From: Saksenaea vasiformis B4078
Lineage: Eukaryota; Mucoromycota; Mucoromycetes; Mucorales; Saksenaeaceae
NCBI GenBank assembly: GCA_000697055.1
Contig: JNDT01002384.1
Location: 88,317-152,316 of the forward strand
Reading direction: 5' to 3'
DNA: 64,000 nt
The notes below the pieces were generated by a model. It saw only the letters and a program-made list of their open reading frames with translations. It searched no databases and was not told the DNA's origin. Below are positions 11,832 to 23,570 of this stretch, piece after piece (within the stretch, counting starts at the first letter, position 1; the number at the start of each line of letters is the position of its first letter). A program made the translations under genes and the position numbers.

Positions 11832-13035
11832 ATGGACAAAGACACTAATGCAGCAAGCGATAACGGATCAGCTAATTCTCGTCCCGAGTAAGGAAACTTG
11901 GCAGCGATTTTATTGCTCATATAGGAAATATAACGTTTAAAAAAGAGACGACATGCTTAATGCCATTAGACCGGCTGTCCATGGCGTTCAGTCTTCCATA
12001 TCAGTACGTGTGCAGTGCAAACAAGCTACGCCATAAACCAAAATTCATAATAGACTTTAGCCGGCAGCCTTGAAAAGACTTTACAAATGACCAAAGTAAT
12101 GACTGCAGCGCTTGAACGAACTTTCCGAGCCAACCTAAGGATAGGTACAATATTTATTCCACAAAACGAGGATCTGACAACTAAGGCAATAAAAAAAAGC
12201 AAGTAGGCTAGGACACGGGATCAAAGGAGCTTCGTCAATACAATTGGCTGTCACTATAACCAACGCCACCCATTACCCTATTCAAGGGATATCCTGTTAT
12301 TTAGCTTTTGAAAACGAGGTAACTTTTGTTTATCATTTTGTTCCATAGTTGATGCATATTTATATTAGGCAGATGCAATATCTCATTCCTTAGAATCCGC
12401 CACGCGATTGACATTTGCTTCACCAGACGAAGTATTTACAGCGCCTAGCTTATTTTATCCCTTGGATCAAAGGGGTATGATCCCTCCTCTCAGTCAACAT
12501 ACCGAGACCTTCAACCTTGAGACTAAAACGCTTGTGCAATGTAACGGCAAGGTTACTGTTGAATTTCCTATTCCTGGTGCATTGGAATTGTTTACCAAAG
12601 AGCATGCATTTGGAATTTACTTGATTGATCAGGTTAGTGGCAAGAGGGCTGGAGATCGATAAGTGACTTATTGCGACTAAGGTACGATAGATGACAAAAA
12701 GTATTGAACTGGATGGGAAAGTTGAAAACCAAGAGGGACTGGAGAGGGATTATCCTGTCGTATTCTTACGAGAAATGATGGAGATCGACCCTGTATGTGG
12801 GCTTTTCCCAGGCATGCATATTACGCTGCAAGCGCATAACGGTTTGCAACAGGTTAGAATTGCATAATGACACAAGAAAAAAATACTAACACCCCCTTAC
12901 TTTTCCCAGCACGGGTCGATTGTTTGTGTAATTGATGGATTTAGTGATGATCACACGGTGGTGCATGCACGATTTTATGGGACCAGTGCTTGGTTAGAAC
13001 AATTAGTACATGAATTGGATTCACTTAATATATGA
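11832..13035 (+). CDS. Hypothetical protein, multi-exon
   Basis: Exons at 12398-12622, about 12691-12857 and 12910-13035 join well in phase (introns gttagt..gatag and gttaga..cccag). They give a continuous product that includes VTVEFPIPGALELF, GLFPGMHITLQAHNG and HGSIVCVIDGFSDD, ending LVHELDSLNI at TGA 13033-13035. Upstream pieces starting at ATG 11832 (MDKDTNAASDNG) and around 12062-12145 (SLEKTLQMTKVMTAALERT) look like further exons of the same gene, but their joins are less certain. The family is not recognised; the C-terminal part looks like a compact beta-rich domain, which is only an impression. It converges with the next gene, with under 100 bp between the stop codons. Confidence 0.5.
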
Positions 13036-13127
13036 TACGATCAAACAGGAAGCTATCTTTTTGGTAGGTATTTACAGATGCAAGGGTGCTCGAGCATTGA
13101 TTTAAAGGGCCAGGGAGGAATTATGCT

Positions 13128-13748
13128 CTATGACTCATTGTCAAGTATGCGGATGCGGATTCGAGCAAAATGACACACAAGCCCAACCAGGCAAGCCAAC
13201 AAAAGAAGACGAAACAGTCTACATACATATTCCGATATAAAATGGGATGATTCGGTGTCATCAAAGCATGGTTGGGCTTCTTCCTGTTGGAGTGGCTCTT
13301 TCGGACTATCAGAAAAGTTGTCTTGGTGAATTTGGCTTGGATCCGTTCGTTGATTTTCGTGTTTCTCCGCAAGCTGCTCAATAACTTCCTGACTTCTCAT
13401 TTGTTCTGCAATGATTTCTAACATCAACTGAGCACCTGTTGTTGCGATCAGAGCTTCAACCATCTCCTGAATGACGCCCTTCTGGTCTTCTTCCTGTATC
13501 GCTTCTTCCAATGCGGCCTGCGCAATTTCAATAAAGCGGTCTCTGGAAGAATCTCCATTTTCAGAACGTGACGAAAGCTCGTCACTACTTTCAAAAGGTG
13601 AATCGGCTCGGTTTCTTAGCCACGTATCGTCTTCGAATGCATAATGGCGACATGGCAACGAAGGACTAGGTGAGCGTCCTGACGACCGTCGTACGTCGAA
13701 CGAATCATGTGAAAAGGCAGTAGAAGGTTCCCAGCGCGCAATCAACAT
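13128..13748 (-). CDS. Hypothetical protein with C-terminal membrane segment
   Basis: An intronless frame of 206 residues starting at ATG 13748. The N-terminal half is polar and serine-rich. A long acidic helical region follows (QAALEEAIQEEDQKG). Near the C-terminus there is one hydrophobic stretch (LFRLLLLACLVGLVCHFA, about residues 179-196) followed by a few basic residues and the end. That layout fits a tail-anchored or single-pass membrane protein with its bulk in the cytosol. No signal peptide is visible. The family is not recognised. Confidence 0.6.
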   Translation of the reverse strand: MLIARWEPSTAFSHDSFDVRRSSGRSPSPSLPCRHYAFEDDTWLRNRADSPFESSDELSSRSENGDSSRDRFIEIAQAALEEAIQEEDQKGVIQEMVEALIATTGAQLMLEIIAEQMRSQEVIEQLAEKHENQRTDPSQIHQDNFSDSPKEPLQQEEAQPCFDDTESSHFISEYVCRLFRLLLLACLVGLVCHFARIRIRILDNES

Positions 13749-14139
13749 AGTTTATGTAGGAAGAAAGAAAGAAAGAAACGGGTCTCTAAGCAACAGACTT
13801 TTAAAGGTGATGCAGAAGGAAAAAAAGGGGGGAGGGGACACATGAAGAATTTCGACATCCGCTTCACACAGGGAGATGCCGACGATGTGATGAATCAACT
13901 CGTCACGCGAACACTTTTGTGCTTATGGAGAGAAGTGCATGACACGTTTCTTGCCACGATAGCATATGAAAATCGATAAATATACGCTAGATGGCGAGTA
14001 GCTTCGCTCCCTTCATTCCGTGCAATGTAACGGCAACAGGAATTTAAATACAAGGAACTTTATACATAAGTGCGTGTTTATGTGAATGTCTTTTTATTTC
14101 CTTTCCGTTTTTACTTCATCCTGATCTTTGCTATCAAAT

Positions 14140-15866
14140 ATGATATTTTTATTGCCTTTGATCATTACATGCTCCTGTGCATTCGCATTCGAAATAAAAG
14201 CGGATACATTGCGAAAAATGATTAATAAACAACAGCAACAGCAGCAACCGCAGCGATGCCTTCTTTTCGAAGATCATTTTAATCAGCTGAATATGAAAAA
14301 ATGGCAGGTAAAGACACTTTGATCGCGTGGTAGAATACCCCAATCTGATTTCTTGATACGTGGCAGCACGAGATCACGCTGAGTGGAGGTAACAATCATC
14401 GGATCATTTGATCTACTGTATTAATCTGGTCTCCTCAAGGTGGGAATTGGGAATTCCAATGGTAAGGAATCAATGCGATAAATCAACTGATCAATCTGAC
14501 CTAATCTCATTAGGTACACCAACAATAGATCCAACAGCTTTGTTCATGATGGAATCCTTTATATCCGCCCCACCTTGACTACGGATCTTTTGGGGGAGGA
14601 CAAGATGAAAGAGGGAGCTCATGTGAATCTCTGGTAACATCCCGATATTGGGGATGATCATGTCTTGTGGTAACGCATTGGGCAATAGGTCGGGCCAGCC
14701 TTCCGCAGATTGTACAGGCAAGTGATTTGCACGCATATGATAGTCACCCCGATTTACCAATGCATTATTGACCATTGTATCAATGCAGACAACTCAAACT
14801 ATGGTAAGATTGACTCTTTTTTTCTTTTCTTACTTTGCCAGGGGACAAGAAATGAATATTTGATCTGAAGGTTGTGAACGTCTTGCTGGAAGGGCATCCG
14901 GTGGAAATTATCTGAATCCCATTCGGTCGGCATGCCTCCGAACAATTGATTCGATGTCTTTAAAATATGGCAAAGTGGAAGTCCGTGCAAGGCTACCTAT
15001 AGGCGATTGGTTATGGTAAACAGGAAAAAGGAGCAAACAATGATGAGGGTGTTAATGGAAGGTCCAAGGCCAGCTATTTGGATGCTGCCAAAGGATAATG
15101 TTTATGGCTCGTGGCCTGCTAGCGGTAAGGAATCAGGACTTCGGTTTCTGTGGCATGCTCTATTTACGCTTTACCTTAGGTGAAATTGACATTGTCAGTT
15201 GTTTTGTTTCTTAGTATCAACAACTGAATGTTCTTTACTAGATGGAATCCCGTGGAAATCGCTACTATCCATATGGCAATATAACGGCGATGCAATCAAC
15301 GCTTCATTGGGGTCCTAGCCCTGCCTTGAATAGATACAAGTTAACGGAAGCAATGGCTATACTAGTTAACAATGCTACGTTTGCAGACGACTTTCACACC
15401 TATGGCAAGATAACGAAAGACTCCTTACAGACGCACTGACGTTCGTAATCATCTAGGTCTGGAATGGTCAGAAGACGGACTTCGGACCTATGTCGACGAT
15501 AGAACCGTACTTTTTGTAGATTTTGATGAACCTTTTTGGGACCGTGGTCAATACCCCAGTTGGTCAATGAATCCATGGGAGGCAGGCGACATATCAGCGC
15601 CATTTGACCAGGAATTTTATTTGGTAAGCTAACCGTACTCGCAATTTTACGTAACTATCCCGAAACAGATTCTTAACGTAGCGGTCGGTGGTACGAACGG
15701 CTACTGGGCCGATAGCCCAGGAAAACCATGGAACAATACCGATCCACATGCAGTGAATGCATTTTGGGACAGTAAAGACCTTTGGTTGCCTACATGGGGT
15801 GATGGTAATATGCGAGCCATGGCTGTGGACTGGGTCAAAGTATGGTCAGCAGATACCAATTGCTAA
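14140..15866 (+). CDS. Secreted glycoside hydrolase family 16 (beta-1,3-glucanase/GNBP-like)
   Basis: The start is ATG 14140, giving a hydrophobic signal peptide (MIFLLPLIITCSCAFAF) and then a short polyglutamine run. The mature part reads LLFEDHFNQLNMKKWQ, NSFVHDGILYIRPTL, YLNPIRSA, KYGKVEVRARLPIGDWLW, GEIDIMESRGN, STLHWGPSP and LILNVAVGGTNGYW. This is the GH16 order of laminarinases and beta-1,3-glucan-binding proteins. The catalytic ExDxxE triad is present across a splice junction (GEIDI|MES), so activity on beta-1,3-glucans is expected, unlike insect GNBPs that lack it. The gene has many short introns; the one at 14718-14788 starts GC instead of GT. The stop is TAA 15864-15866. A role in cell-wall remodelling or nutrient release is inferred. 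Confidence 0.88.
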
Positions 15867-16356
15867 GCGACGGTGGTCATATTCGGATGTCGTTTCTTAT
15901 ACTCGTGGTCCGAGCATCTGCGTCGAAAAACTCAGTGCTATCAACTAAATAAAGTACTTAATGTTTATCCCTCTCCTGTCTATTGAAAACGGAGTGTGGC
16001 AAATGGAATCATCGTTGGAAAGATAGGATTTGTTGGCAATCGCCCAAAGCACACAACGCAAACCAATGGGCCCTCAGTATGTTCGTGGATTATTATGTTG
16101 AGATCTATATATGCAGACGAAAAATGTGCTGACTACTGGTCTCTGATAATTTCTGAACTCATAAAGCCTCATGTAAAGAAAAAAAGCAATATCATCAAGT
16201 GACATGCAATATACCCTGGCTGTAGTTGAGGCAAATAGCGTGTAGCTTTACATGCCACTTCAAGTTGCACATCAATAGCATGTTGTAGTGAGAAGGGTTC
16301 TACGCATAAAACTGTCACACGCAAATGGTTATTATTATTTTTTGTCTTTTGCATCG

Positions 16357-18343
16357 ATGGATAACAATGACGAGATCAACTCATTCACTAATGATCAACT
16401 CGCTACTGCAGAGACGCCCACCATTCCTTATCCTGAACAGCAACAGGATATGAACTATTGCGAAATTAATGAACATGTCGTGGAAGAACAAGAGACTTTT
16501 ATGGACGCGACAGGTGCCCCTAATACAGAGAGCGAAAGTGGCATTTTTGTTACTCCTACGGAGACAAACGTGGAGTCTACAGTAACGTCTATAGCAACAA
16601 CGGAAACAAGTGCAATGGCAGTCGACGATGCAATTACAAACGCAGAGACAACCACCGAGACCAATGCAGAAGTCATGTCAACAGAGAAAAACGAAAACAC
16701 GTATGAAGCTACCGTCTTTGTGCATGACTTCTCCAAGTCTTGTACCCTTCTAGCTTCGACATATGATCGATATAACACAACCGTCAAAGAAACTTTGGAA
16801 GCCGAGGTGCAGCTCTTGCAGCAGAAGGCAGTAGCCTCAAATATGCATGACGCTAATAATTTTTTCCGCAATGCCAAATGGTAAGCGATGCAACAGTCCT
16901 GACTACGCTGCTCCAACGATCAATAGGTCTCCGGATGGCATGTGCTTGTTAACGAATTCTAACGACGATGTAGTACGACTGTTCAACTTGTAAGAGACGA
17001 AAGAAAGAACTCCTAAATGATACAGCATTGACACAGAAAATTAGGCCAGCTAACGTCTATGATGAAATGTCAACAGGTTTTTCTATACAAACATGTGGTC
17101 TTTTTCTTTCTCACAAGTTATATTTAGATGATGGCCCGGAACCGCTGACCATGGAGCCGGCGTTATGTGTTCGGGAAGGCGAATCTGTTTACGATTTTGA
17201 ATGGTTTCCATCAATGAACTCACAAGGTATAAGAGATTTTTTTGTTGCATATAATTTACGTTCATTAAGATCCTGCGACATGGTGCTTTTTGACATCCGT
17301 TCGGGATCACCCTGTTCGATTATGGGATGTGAGTACGGGCAAAGTCCGTGCTTCTTACTCTGCCATCGACCATCAGGAACGTTTTATTGGACCAAATGTC
17401 ATTCGATTTAACTTGGACGGATCAAAGTAAGGCAGAACTTAGAATATATGCCATTGAAATAATCGAACAGGATCTACTGTGGATATAATAATATGATTGA
17501 AGTTTTTGATACTCAGCGTCCAGGTCAGGAATCCCAAAAAATTCCTACGATACCAAATCGCAAAAGTAAAAAGGGACTGAAAGGTAAGATATGTTCCATC
17601 ATTTTGTAGTCCGCTTATTCATCCTCCTAGGCCTTATCTCGTGTTTGGACTTCAGTCCCGATTACTCAGGGTTATATGCGGCTGGTTCTTATAGTCAATC
17701 GGTCGGAATTTACGATGAATTGAATAATGAGCTGTGTCTAAAGTTGACCGGCATAGAGGGTGGCGTGACTCAAGTTAGATTCTCGCTTGATGGCAGCCTG
17801 TTGTTCACTGCATCACGCCAATCAGATAGTATCCTATGTTGGGACATTCGTAATACCGCCAACGTGCTTTATGAACTGCCTAGGAAGGGAAAAACGAACC
17901 AACGCATTTCGTTTGACATCGATTCCACTGGATCAAAATTGGTGACAGCAGATAAGGTAAGTACAAAGATTTCATCAGATAAGCACATGATCCTCATTGT
18001 ATGTAGGATGGATGTGTATTGTTTTATGATCTGAAAACGGGTGGTGATAATGGAGAAGATCATGATAACGAGGATCGACGTTTGCTATCATTCCAAGCAC
18101 ATGAAGGTATGTAGATCGCCTTAGAAAGTTATGCGCTTGACATATTCCACGGTAGATATCGCAACCTGCGCAACATTCAACCCGACTATCCCAATTATAG
18201 CTACCACATCAGGGCAACGAAAGTATTACGTTGGAAATGATAGCGAAGAGGAAGAAGATATGACAAATAGCGATGTTATCGACAACAGCCTCAAAATCTG
18301 GCGGATACACGGTCAATATACATGGTACACATACGATATGTAG
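16357..18343 (+). CDS. WRAP53: WRAP53/TCAB1-like WD40 protein
   Basis: ATG 16357 (MDNNDEINSF) opens an acidic, threonine-rich N-terminal tail of about 130 residues without domain content. Beta-propeller exons follow. Segments that line up with vertebrate WRAP53/TCAB1 include FFRNAKW/SPDGMCLLTNSNDD, VYDFEWFPSMNS, ASYSAIDHQERF, LISCLDFSPDYSGLYAAGSY, GGVTQVRFSLDGSLLF, ILCWDIRNT, TNQRISFDID and IIATTSGQRKY. In animals this protein binds the CAB box of scaRNAs and telomerase RNA and directs them to Cajal bodies. Whether the fungal protein does so is not known to me. About eight exons; stop TAG 18341-18343. Exon borders were read from GT/AG sites and are approximate. Confidence 0.85.
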
Positions 18344-19530
18344 ATTACACAAACATTATATACACTATAAAGTATGCAATAAAACAATACAATACATTTG
18401 AAAGATATCCTTTGTTGACCGTTGTGCCTTCCTTTTAGGAAAACCCATCACTGTGTCAGAAAAGCGCACTGACGTGCCCAGAGTTATGCGTCCGTTATAT
18501 TCTACTCAGCACGTCACGGCTCTCCGAGATTGACGGTAAAGCCGAAGGTTGCAGCAATCTATTTTTACCGATATCTACAGCTTTTAATGTCGAGTTAACT
18601 GGGTGTCGCGCGCTGCATTTAACAGATGGGAGAGCCGATGCAAATTTGCTATCATACTCGACCAGTTCCCTTGTAATAAGAAAAGAATCTGTATTATTAT
18701 GTCCCACACTGCATTTACGATTGGAATCCGCCTTGCATGAGATAGCACGCTTCTTCACTATCTTGTTACGTACCTGCCTCTATATTTAAATGTGATCATA
18801 CATGTTATTCGTTATTCACATATGAACGAATGTAGGCGCGTTTCTATTTGAAAGCAGTTGGGAACGGCCATCTAAGCCCTCCAATATATTTGTGTCGTAT
18901 GAAGAAGAGACTTGGGACCATGCTACCCTTTCGTTTCCATTATCATACCGAACACAGCTTAAACCCGTTTAAATTATAGATGCTTCAGTTAGACCCGTTG
19001 TAGTTATAACATTTTTGTCCAATTCAGAAAACATTGCTTCAACCGTTATAACCCCTCGTTAGTCATTTAGTTATGAGAAAGATCGGTGTAACCCCATTGT
19101 CGGGATAGCTGCCGCCGCTATCTACATCTCCTATTAGTCATTGTTGAATAGAACCAGACCTTTCACTGGATTGCATTTGACACTGAGGGTAAAACTTACT
19201 TTGTACCGTGGTTCCTAAAATCCTATAATACAAGAAAACGAAATCAATGTCGTACCTGACAGTCGTAGTACAAAAACATATCATGCTGACTGTGAATGTC
19301 ATCTCATCTTCTGATTAAGCACCGCTGGGGGAGCAATAATAACATACCGATATTCAAGACGTAATATAAAAATGACTAGAGCGTTTTATTAGTATTTTCA
19401 CTCTCATTTCCGACAGTAAACCGGATTACAGTCTCGCTGTACTTGCATGCCCGGTTGTTTATATGTGCGAACATCACAGCCACTATAGATAAGCAATAGG
19501 ATAATACTGGAGACATATATACTTAGAAGA
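18344..19530. other. Intergenic region, possible small ORF
   Basis: No recognised gene. A minus-strand frame at 18495-18758 (87 codons, MKKRAISCKADSNRK) is open but has no detectable family, and its upstream part ends at a GTACGT-like donor, so it could be an exon. The rest is AT-rich without long frames. Confidence 0.3.
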
Positions 19531-20040
19531 TCTTTAGAACGCTGCAAGTTGATGCAGCGTACCGAAAATTCAAAAGTGGAAAGTCGCCGAAAGATGTGTA
19601 TAAGACCGATCAGTTTCAGACGATGGATTGGTACAAAGGAACGGGGAGTAATGTAACAGTTGCTACAGTTCCGAACTGCTTTCTGACAACAGGAATTTTC
19701 TATGGCATTCCCGAAAGTAATCATACAGTAGAAACGGAGGAAGAGTTTATTTCGGCCGAAATTATAGCGAACCTTGGAGAGATTCACGGCGCATCCTGAC
19801 ACAGACTTTATGCCTGAATCGCAAGCGGAGGCGCTTGCTGTACACCCTCCTCTCTCGAACGATGACATCGCGAATGCTGTTACAGACATCAGAGGTGATT
19901 GAGACGACGACGAGGAGGAGGAAAATACAGAATCACAGTGGGGTGTACAGCACGAAGGAAAAGATTGATGCATTCAATACTGTACTAGATAACCTCGAGA
20001 ATGAAGACTGCCGGAGGTGAAACGGCGGCTTAGAAGGTTC
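19530..20040 (+). pseudogene. Decayed pogo/Tigger-type (DDE_1) transposase C-terminus
   Basis: One frame reads KFKSGKSPKDVYKTDQF, then VTVATVPNCFLTTGIF, and ends in a stop near 19798. That is the layout after the DDE catalytic core in pogo/Fot1/Tigger transposases, where a line such as 'ETIRNCWRHTGI' follows. A second frame continues with an acidic stretch and EGKIDAFNTVLDNLENEDC up to about 20020, so at least one frameshift separates the two. The DDE catalytic core is not seen upstream. This is a 3' remnant of a cut-and-paste element with no intact protein. The family assignment rests on the NCFxxTGIF-type motif and is moderate. Confidence 0.55.
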
Positions 20041-20100
20041 CGAGAGAATGTGCTTTTGTCTGCAAACAGCAAGCAGACGGAAGTTGGTTGATTATTTTCT

Positions 20101-20127
20101 TACTACGGTGGAACACCGTAGTAAGAG
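20101..20127. repeat. Perfect inverted repeat (12-bp stem, 3-base loop)
   Basis: CTTACTACGGTG, then GAA, then CACCGTAGTAAG. The two arms are exact reverse complements. It lies just after the transposase remnant and before the next non-coding stretch. It could be a fold in the element's 3' part, a terminal-repeat relic or a transcription end signal; none is shown. Confidence 0.75.
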
Positions 20128-20992
20128 GAGTTAGTGACTACAAACTTACATCTCTTTGTTGGACTTGTTTCAGAGACATGAGCTCCCTTAAGAAAAAAAT
20201 TCTCTTATCCTAGATAAACAGGGATCTCACCGTAACTTTGTTCTCGGCGTATCACTTTATTCAATTGGACTCCTTTTTTTTTTACTCGAAAACAACCCCA
20301 ACACTCAATCGTAAGGAGAAATTTATCAAGAGATATGACATTGGAAGCTTGCCATTTTGGTGCTCAAATGTTGATACACAACTTAATTTATCGCCGTACG
20401 TTGCTTTGCGTGAACTTGTATGGAAGCATAAAAAAAAGCACGACGAGCCTAGAGAGAGTTGGCATCCTGTTATCAGTAGAAGTTTCCAACATCACTATAT
20501 CTGCATACATAGAAGAAATTGTGGAACAAGGTGAGATCTTTGTTACAAAAATAAATAAAGAGAAGGTCATATTTCACCTTTCGATTTAACTTTTTTGGGA
20601 GAAACATATCCTTTTCCTACATAGCGCTGATAATAATTTCATAAATCTATCAGACGCAATGAATCACTCTATACGAGAAGATCTTTCCAGGCACGTAAGC
20701 GTAGCTTGACGCCAGGTCTACTGATGTCGGTGAAAATTTATCCTAAACGTCAACATATGTTACTTAACGTGTGGCACAGGTGTCGATAAGGAAACTACTA
20801 ATTTAGCATCAGTGCCGTTTGATGCTCGTAAAGCAAAGTCAGAACTCTTTTAATTTGACTGATGGATGCTGAGTCTTGTGCGTTTGCATGAACGCTGGAA
20901 TGGGGTCTCTTGTACCACATCAACGGTTAATTATTTTACCCTTAAGAAAGAGATTCTGCGCATGTGACCGGGATTGCCTTCAACCTTCCAGG
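20128..20992. other. Intergenic region upstream of BET1-like gene, unrecognised ORFs
   Basis: Two overlapping plus-strand frames (20238-20534 and 20335-20589) are open but unrecognised. The second contains IEEIVEQGEIFVTKINKEK and looks protein-like, so an exon of an unknown gene is possible. The promoter of the BET1-like gene should lie at the right end. Confidence 0.3.
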
Positions 20993-21597
20993 ATGTCTCG
21001 ACAATTCGGCTCAAGAAGTGTAAGGTTGTGTGCATTCTGTCAAGGGCAGTTTAAAACTTAATATTTGCCATGCTCCACACACAGGTCATTCCAACATCTT
21101 CACAATCGTTCTGCTCTTCTTGGAGAGACTAGTAGATCATTTTCTACGCCATCCCCATCTCACGATGATAACCATACACATCCTGTCCGATTACATATGG
21201 ATGATGGCGATCTTGAATATATGGAAAGCCAGAGTGAAGAACGGATAACAGGTCTATCTGCGAAGGTTAAACTTCTGAAAAATGTAAGAAACTTTCGATA
21301 CAAATCGCTTAGGCGCCTTATATCTTTTGGATCAGATCACTGGCAAGATTGGAGACGAAATCCGGTCTGGTAACAGCTTGCTGGAGACAATGGTATGGAA
21401 AAAGTACACAGTTACCCAGACTTTCCTTAACTCGTATGTGCTAGAACGACCAATTTTCAAACACAGGCTTCATTCTAAGCAAAACGATGAACAAGTTCCA
21501 GATCATGGCATCAAAGGAGTCGGGAGCAACCATGTGCTATTTGATGTTTTTTATTGTGGTGATTGTTATTCTTTTCTATTACTGGTTTTTTAAATGA
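20993..21597 (+). CDS. BET1: BET1-family SNARE
   Basis: Four exons give a short protein from ATG 20993 (MSRQFGSRS) to TGA 21595-21597. The SNARE motif reads LEYMESQSEERITGLSAKV and LKN|ITGKIGDEIRSGNSLLETM, followed by NDQFSNTGFILSKTMNKF. The C-terminal anchor is MCYLMFFIVVIVILFYYWF. This is the layout of Bet1/Sft1 Qc-SNAREs, which drive fusion of ER-derived vesicles with the Golgi. The central glutamine expected in the zero layer is not obvious by eye. The frame at the last exon start was decided by NDQFSNTG, where acceptor CTAG at 21441-21444 fits; the longer frame in the same place is a shadow. Bet1 and Sft1 cannot be told apart with certainty. Confidence 0.85.
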
Positions 21598-22500
21598 TAT
21601 CATAATCAATACGACCTAACAAGGACATCTAATCTGTATTTATACATATGAAACGTTGCAGTAGCTGAATGACGAGGTACTTCAGCCAATGTCACCGGGC
21701 GATATTGGTCGGTGGGATATTAAAGGACATTTATTCTTGTCCTTAGGTAGTGTGAAAAAACATTCCACATATTAGCAGTAGCCACATCCTCTCGATTGAG
21801 ATACCGCATGGGTAAAATCGATTTGTGCAAGCCAGCATAGCACAGATCTTCAATATTTGGCCGTGTGCATCGGGATTGTTCTTTTGTATCTTCCATATAC
21901 GTATTTGTCTTGTAACATATGCAGATTTTCGATGTTAGGAGCTCTCACGAAAAATGTAGGATGAGTCTAAAGACAACCATTCAATTTAGAGTTCATTGAC
22001 CAAAGTTCTTAATTACCTTTTAAGCTGTATGATCATCGCTTTTGTGGAGCTGACATCTTCCCTGCCTCGTTTCTAGAAACTAATGTTCCCCTTGGGTAAT
22101 AATACTATTTAGTCATTTTCTTCTTTACTACTCTCACTGGCAAAGGTTGGGATTGTTTTTCCCCACCTTGCTTTCTCTCGTGCGTCGTACCAAGGGTTAC
22201 TCTAAACATAGTCTGTCATTAACAATGTTAGTCAAAGTCCGTTAAAGAGCGGCTGCACTTGTGTATGCTAGAGAAAACTTCACAGCATCCTTTGGTCTCT
22301 GGTCGGCAATAGTGGTTTGGTTCTGAACCATCCCGGTGGATGAATAAGCTGCCAGACAAAGCGCTGGTGAACGTGGCTATCTGCGTACAGATCCGTCTGA
22401 GTATGCCGGATTTTTCCTATGATTTTGTGTCTGTTTGAAATCACTCGGCGTCACTTCCGGATGAAGTCTGTGCTTCCAAATCGTATGTTTACGTTCATGC
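21598..22500. other. Intergenic region, no gene recognised
   Basis: About 0.9 kb of AT-rich DNA after the BET1-like gene. No useful open frames and no recognisable RNA gene. It may include older, diverged parts of repeat copy C, which begins near 22509. Confidence 0.35.
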
Positions 22501-22508
22501 AATTATTT

Positions 22509-22687
22509 TGATGCTGCTCGAATAAATTTCCGTCCACTGGAGAGACCAAGTTCATGTAACTTGATTAATCTTCTGACGTAAAAATGATGTACTAATGACT
22601 GCATATTCAATTCTTCTTGAGAGCAAAATTGGCTTTTCAGAGACGCAAGCTTTACTTAGAGTAGCGTAAAAAATAATTCAATAAACA
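22509..22687 (+). repeat. Dispersed repeat family, copy C (3' fragment)
   Basis: Matches the 3' part of the full copies. The blocks are ATGCTGCTCGAATAAAT, a TCTGGA/GACCAAGTT-like segment, GACTGCATATTCAATTCTTC, GCAAAATTGG, GACGCAAGCTTTACTTAGA, GTAGCGTAAAAA and the end block ATTCAATAAACA. The acceptor AG seen in other copies (TTCCTTAG) is altered here, so the coding-like pieces are broken. It is the most diverged copy. Confidence 0.7.
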
Positions 22688-23570
22688 TATGAAGGTGACA
22701 TCCATGTATGCAGAATCTTTACACTATGTCACTGACGACAATCAACCTTCTGTCCAATCAAGAAGGTGACTATGTGTCGACTATCTTACTTCAATAGCGG
22801 CTTACTTTTTGACAATGTAAAATAGAATTGTACATCTTTTCAACGTGAAGATTGAAGTGATCCCAGCGATTTGACTATACTTCCTTGTTCTGTTCTCTCC
22901 ACAGTGTTGCTATCAAGCACGATTGAACAGCATGCTCAGGGGCATTGCCATTCAACCGGAGTTTCTATGATGTTCGGTGACAGCATGTCATGACTTTTAG
23001 CAGTGGTATTCGACAGTTACAATGTAGAGAGATGTTGCACAATTATAAACTACGTTGCATCCCCAATATATACGCTGCTACGGGGATCCAATAACACTGT
23101 ATCATTAAATAAGCGTGGAGGATATGTAGTATAGAAATAATTAGAACGCACGGAAACTTATATGCGATACTGATCTTCAGAGAAGGTGCATTATGAAAGG
23201 TGAAGATCTACACTGAGCCTCAGCCGTCCCAAAAGAGAAGTGTTTCGACAGGTGTGTTCGATCGCTCTTACAAACTGACTAGAGTTCTTTATCTGTCTGC
23301 TTCCCGTCGGGAATCAAAACTGTTCTCCTGGGATCAGCCGTCTTAGTTAACATGGAGTTAGACAATAGCGCAAGATTTGTCAGGAACAACAGCAGCTTAG
23401 CCGTCGTCTCAAATGTTAGTAAACTATTAATTACAGGTGCTCGATGGTTTTTTGGTAAGCAAAGGAAGTCTTCTTAAGAATAGTAAGTGGTTAAGTTTTA
23501 AGGCCGTCGAAAATTTTGGGGTAGGATTCAAAGATAAAAAGACCGCGGCTTTTGTACCCGTATAGCAAAA
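22688..23570. other. Intergenic region upstream of bZIP gene
   Basis: AT-rich sequence without open frames of note. It must contain the promoter and 5' leader of the bZIP gene. Nothing else recognised. Confidence 0.35.

Noticed and set aside
15757..16202. Plus-strand frames after and over the GH16 3' end
   Set aside because: Different frame from the enzyme; they have no domain content and arise from the coding sequence and its 3' flank.
19404..19973. Minus-strand frame of 189 codons
   Set aside because: It lies opposite the pogo/Tigger remnant, has serine-run low complexity and no family; it is a shadow of the plus-strand remnant.
21327..21593. Plus-strand frame of 88 codons at the BET1-like gene
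   Set aside because: The SNARE anchor and NDQFSNTG reading lie in another frame; this one is a shadow crossing the intron.
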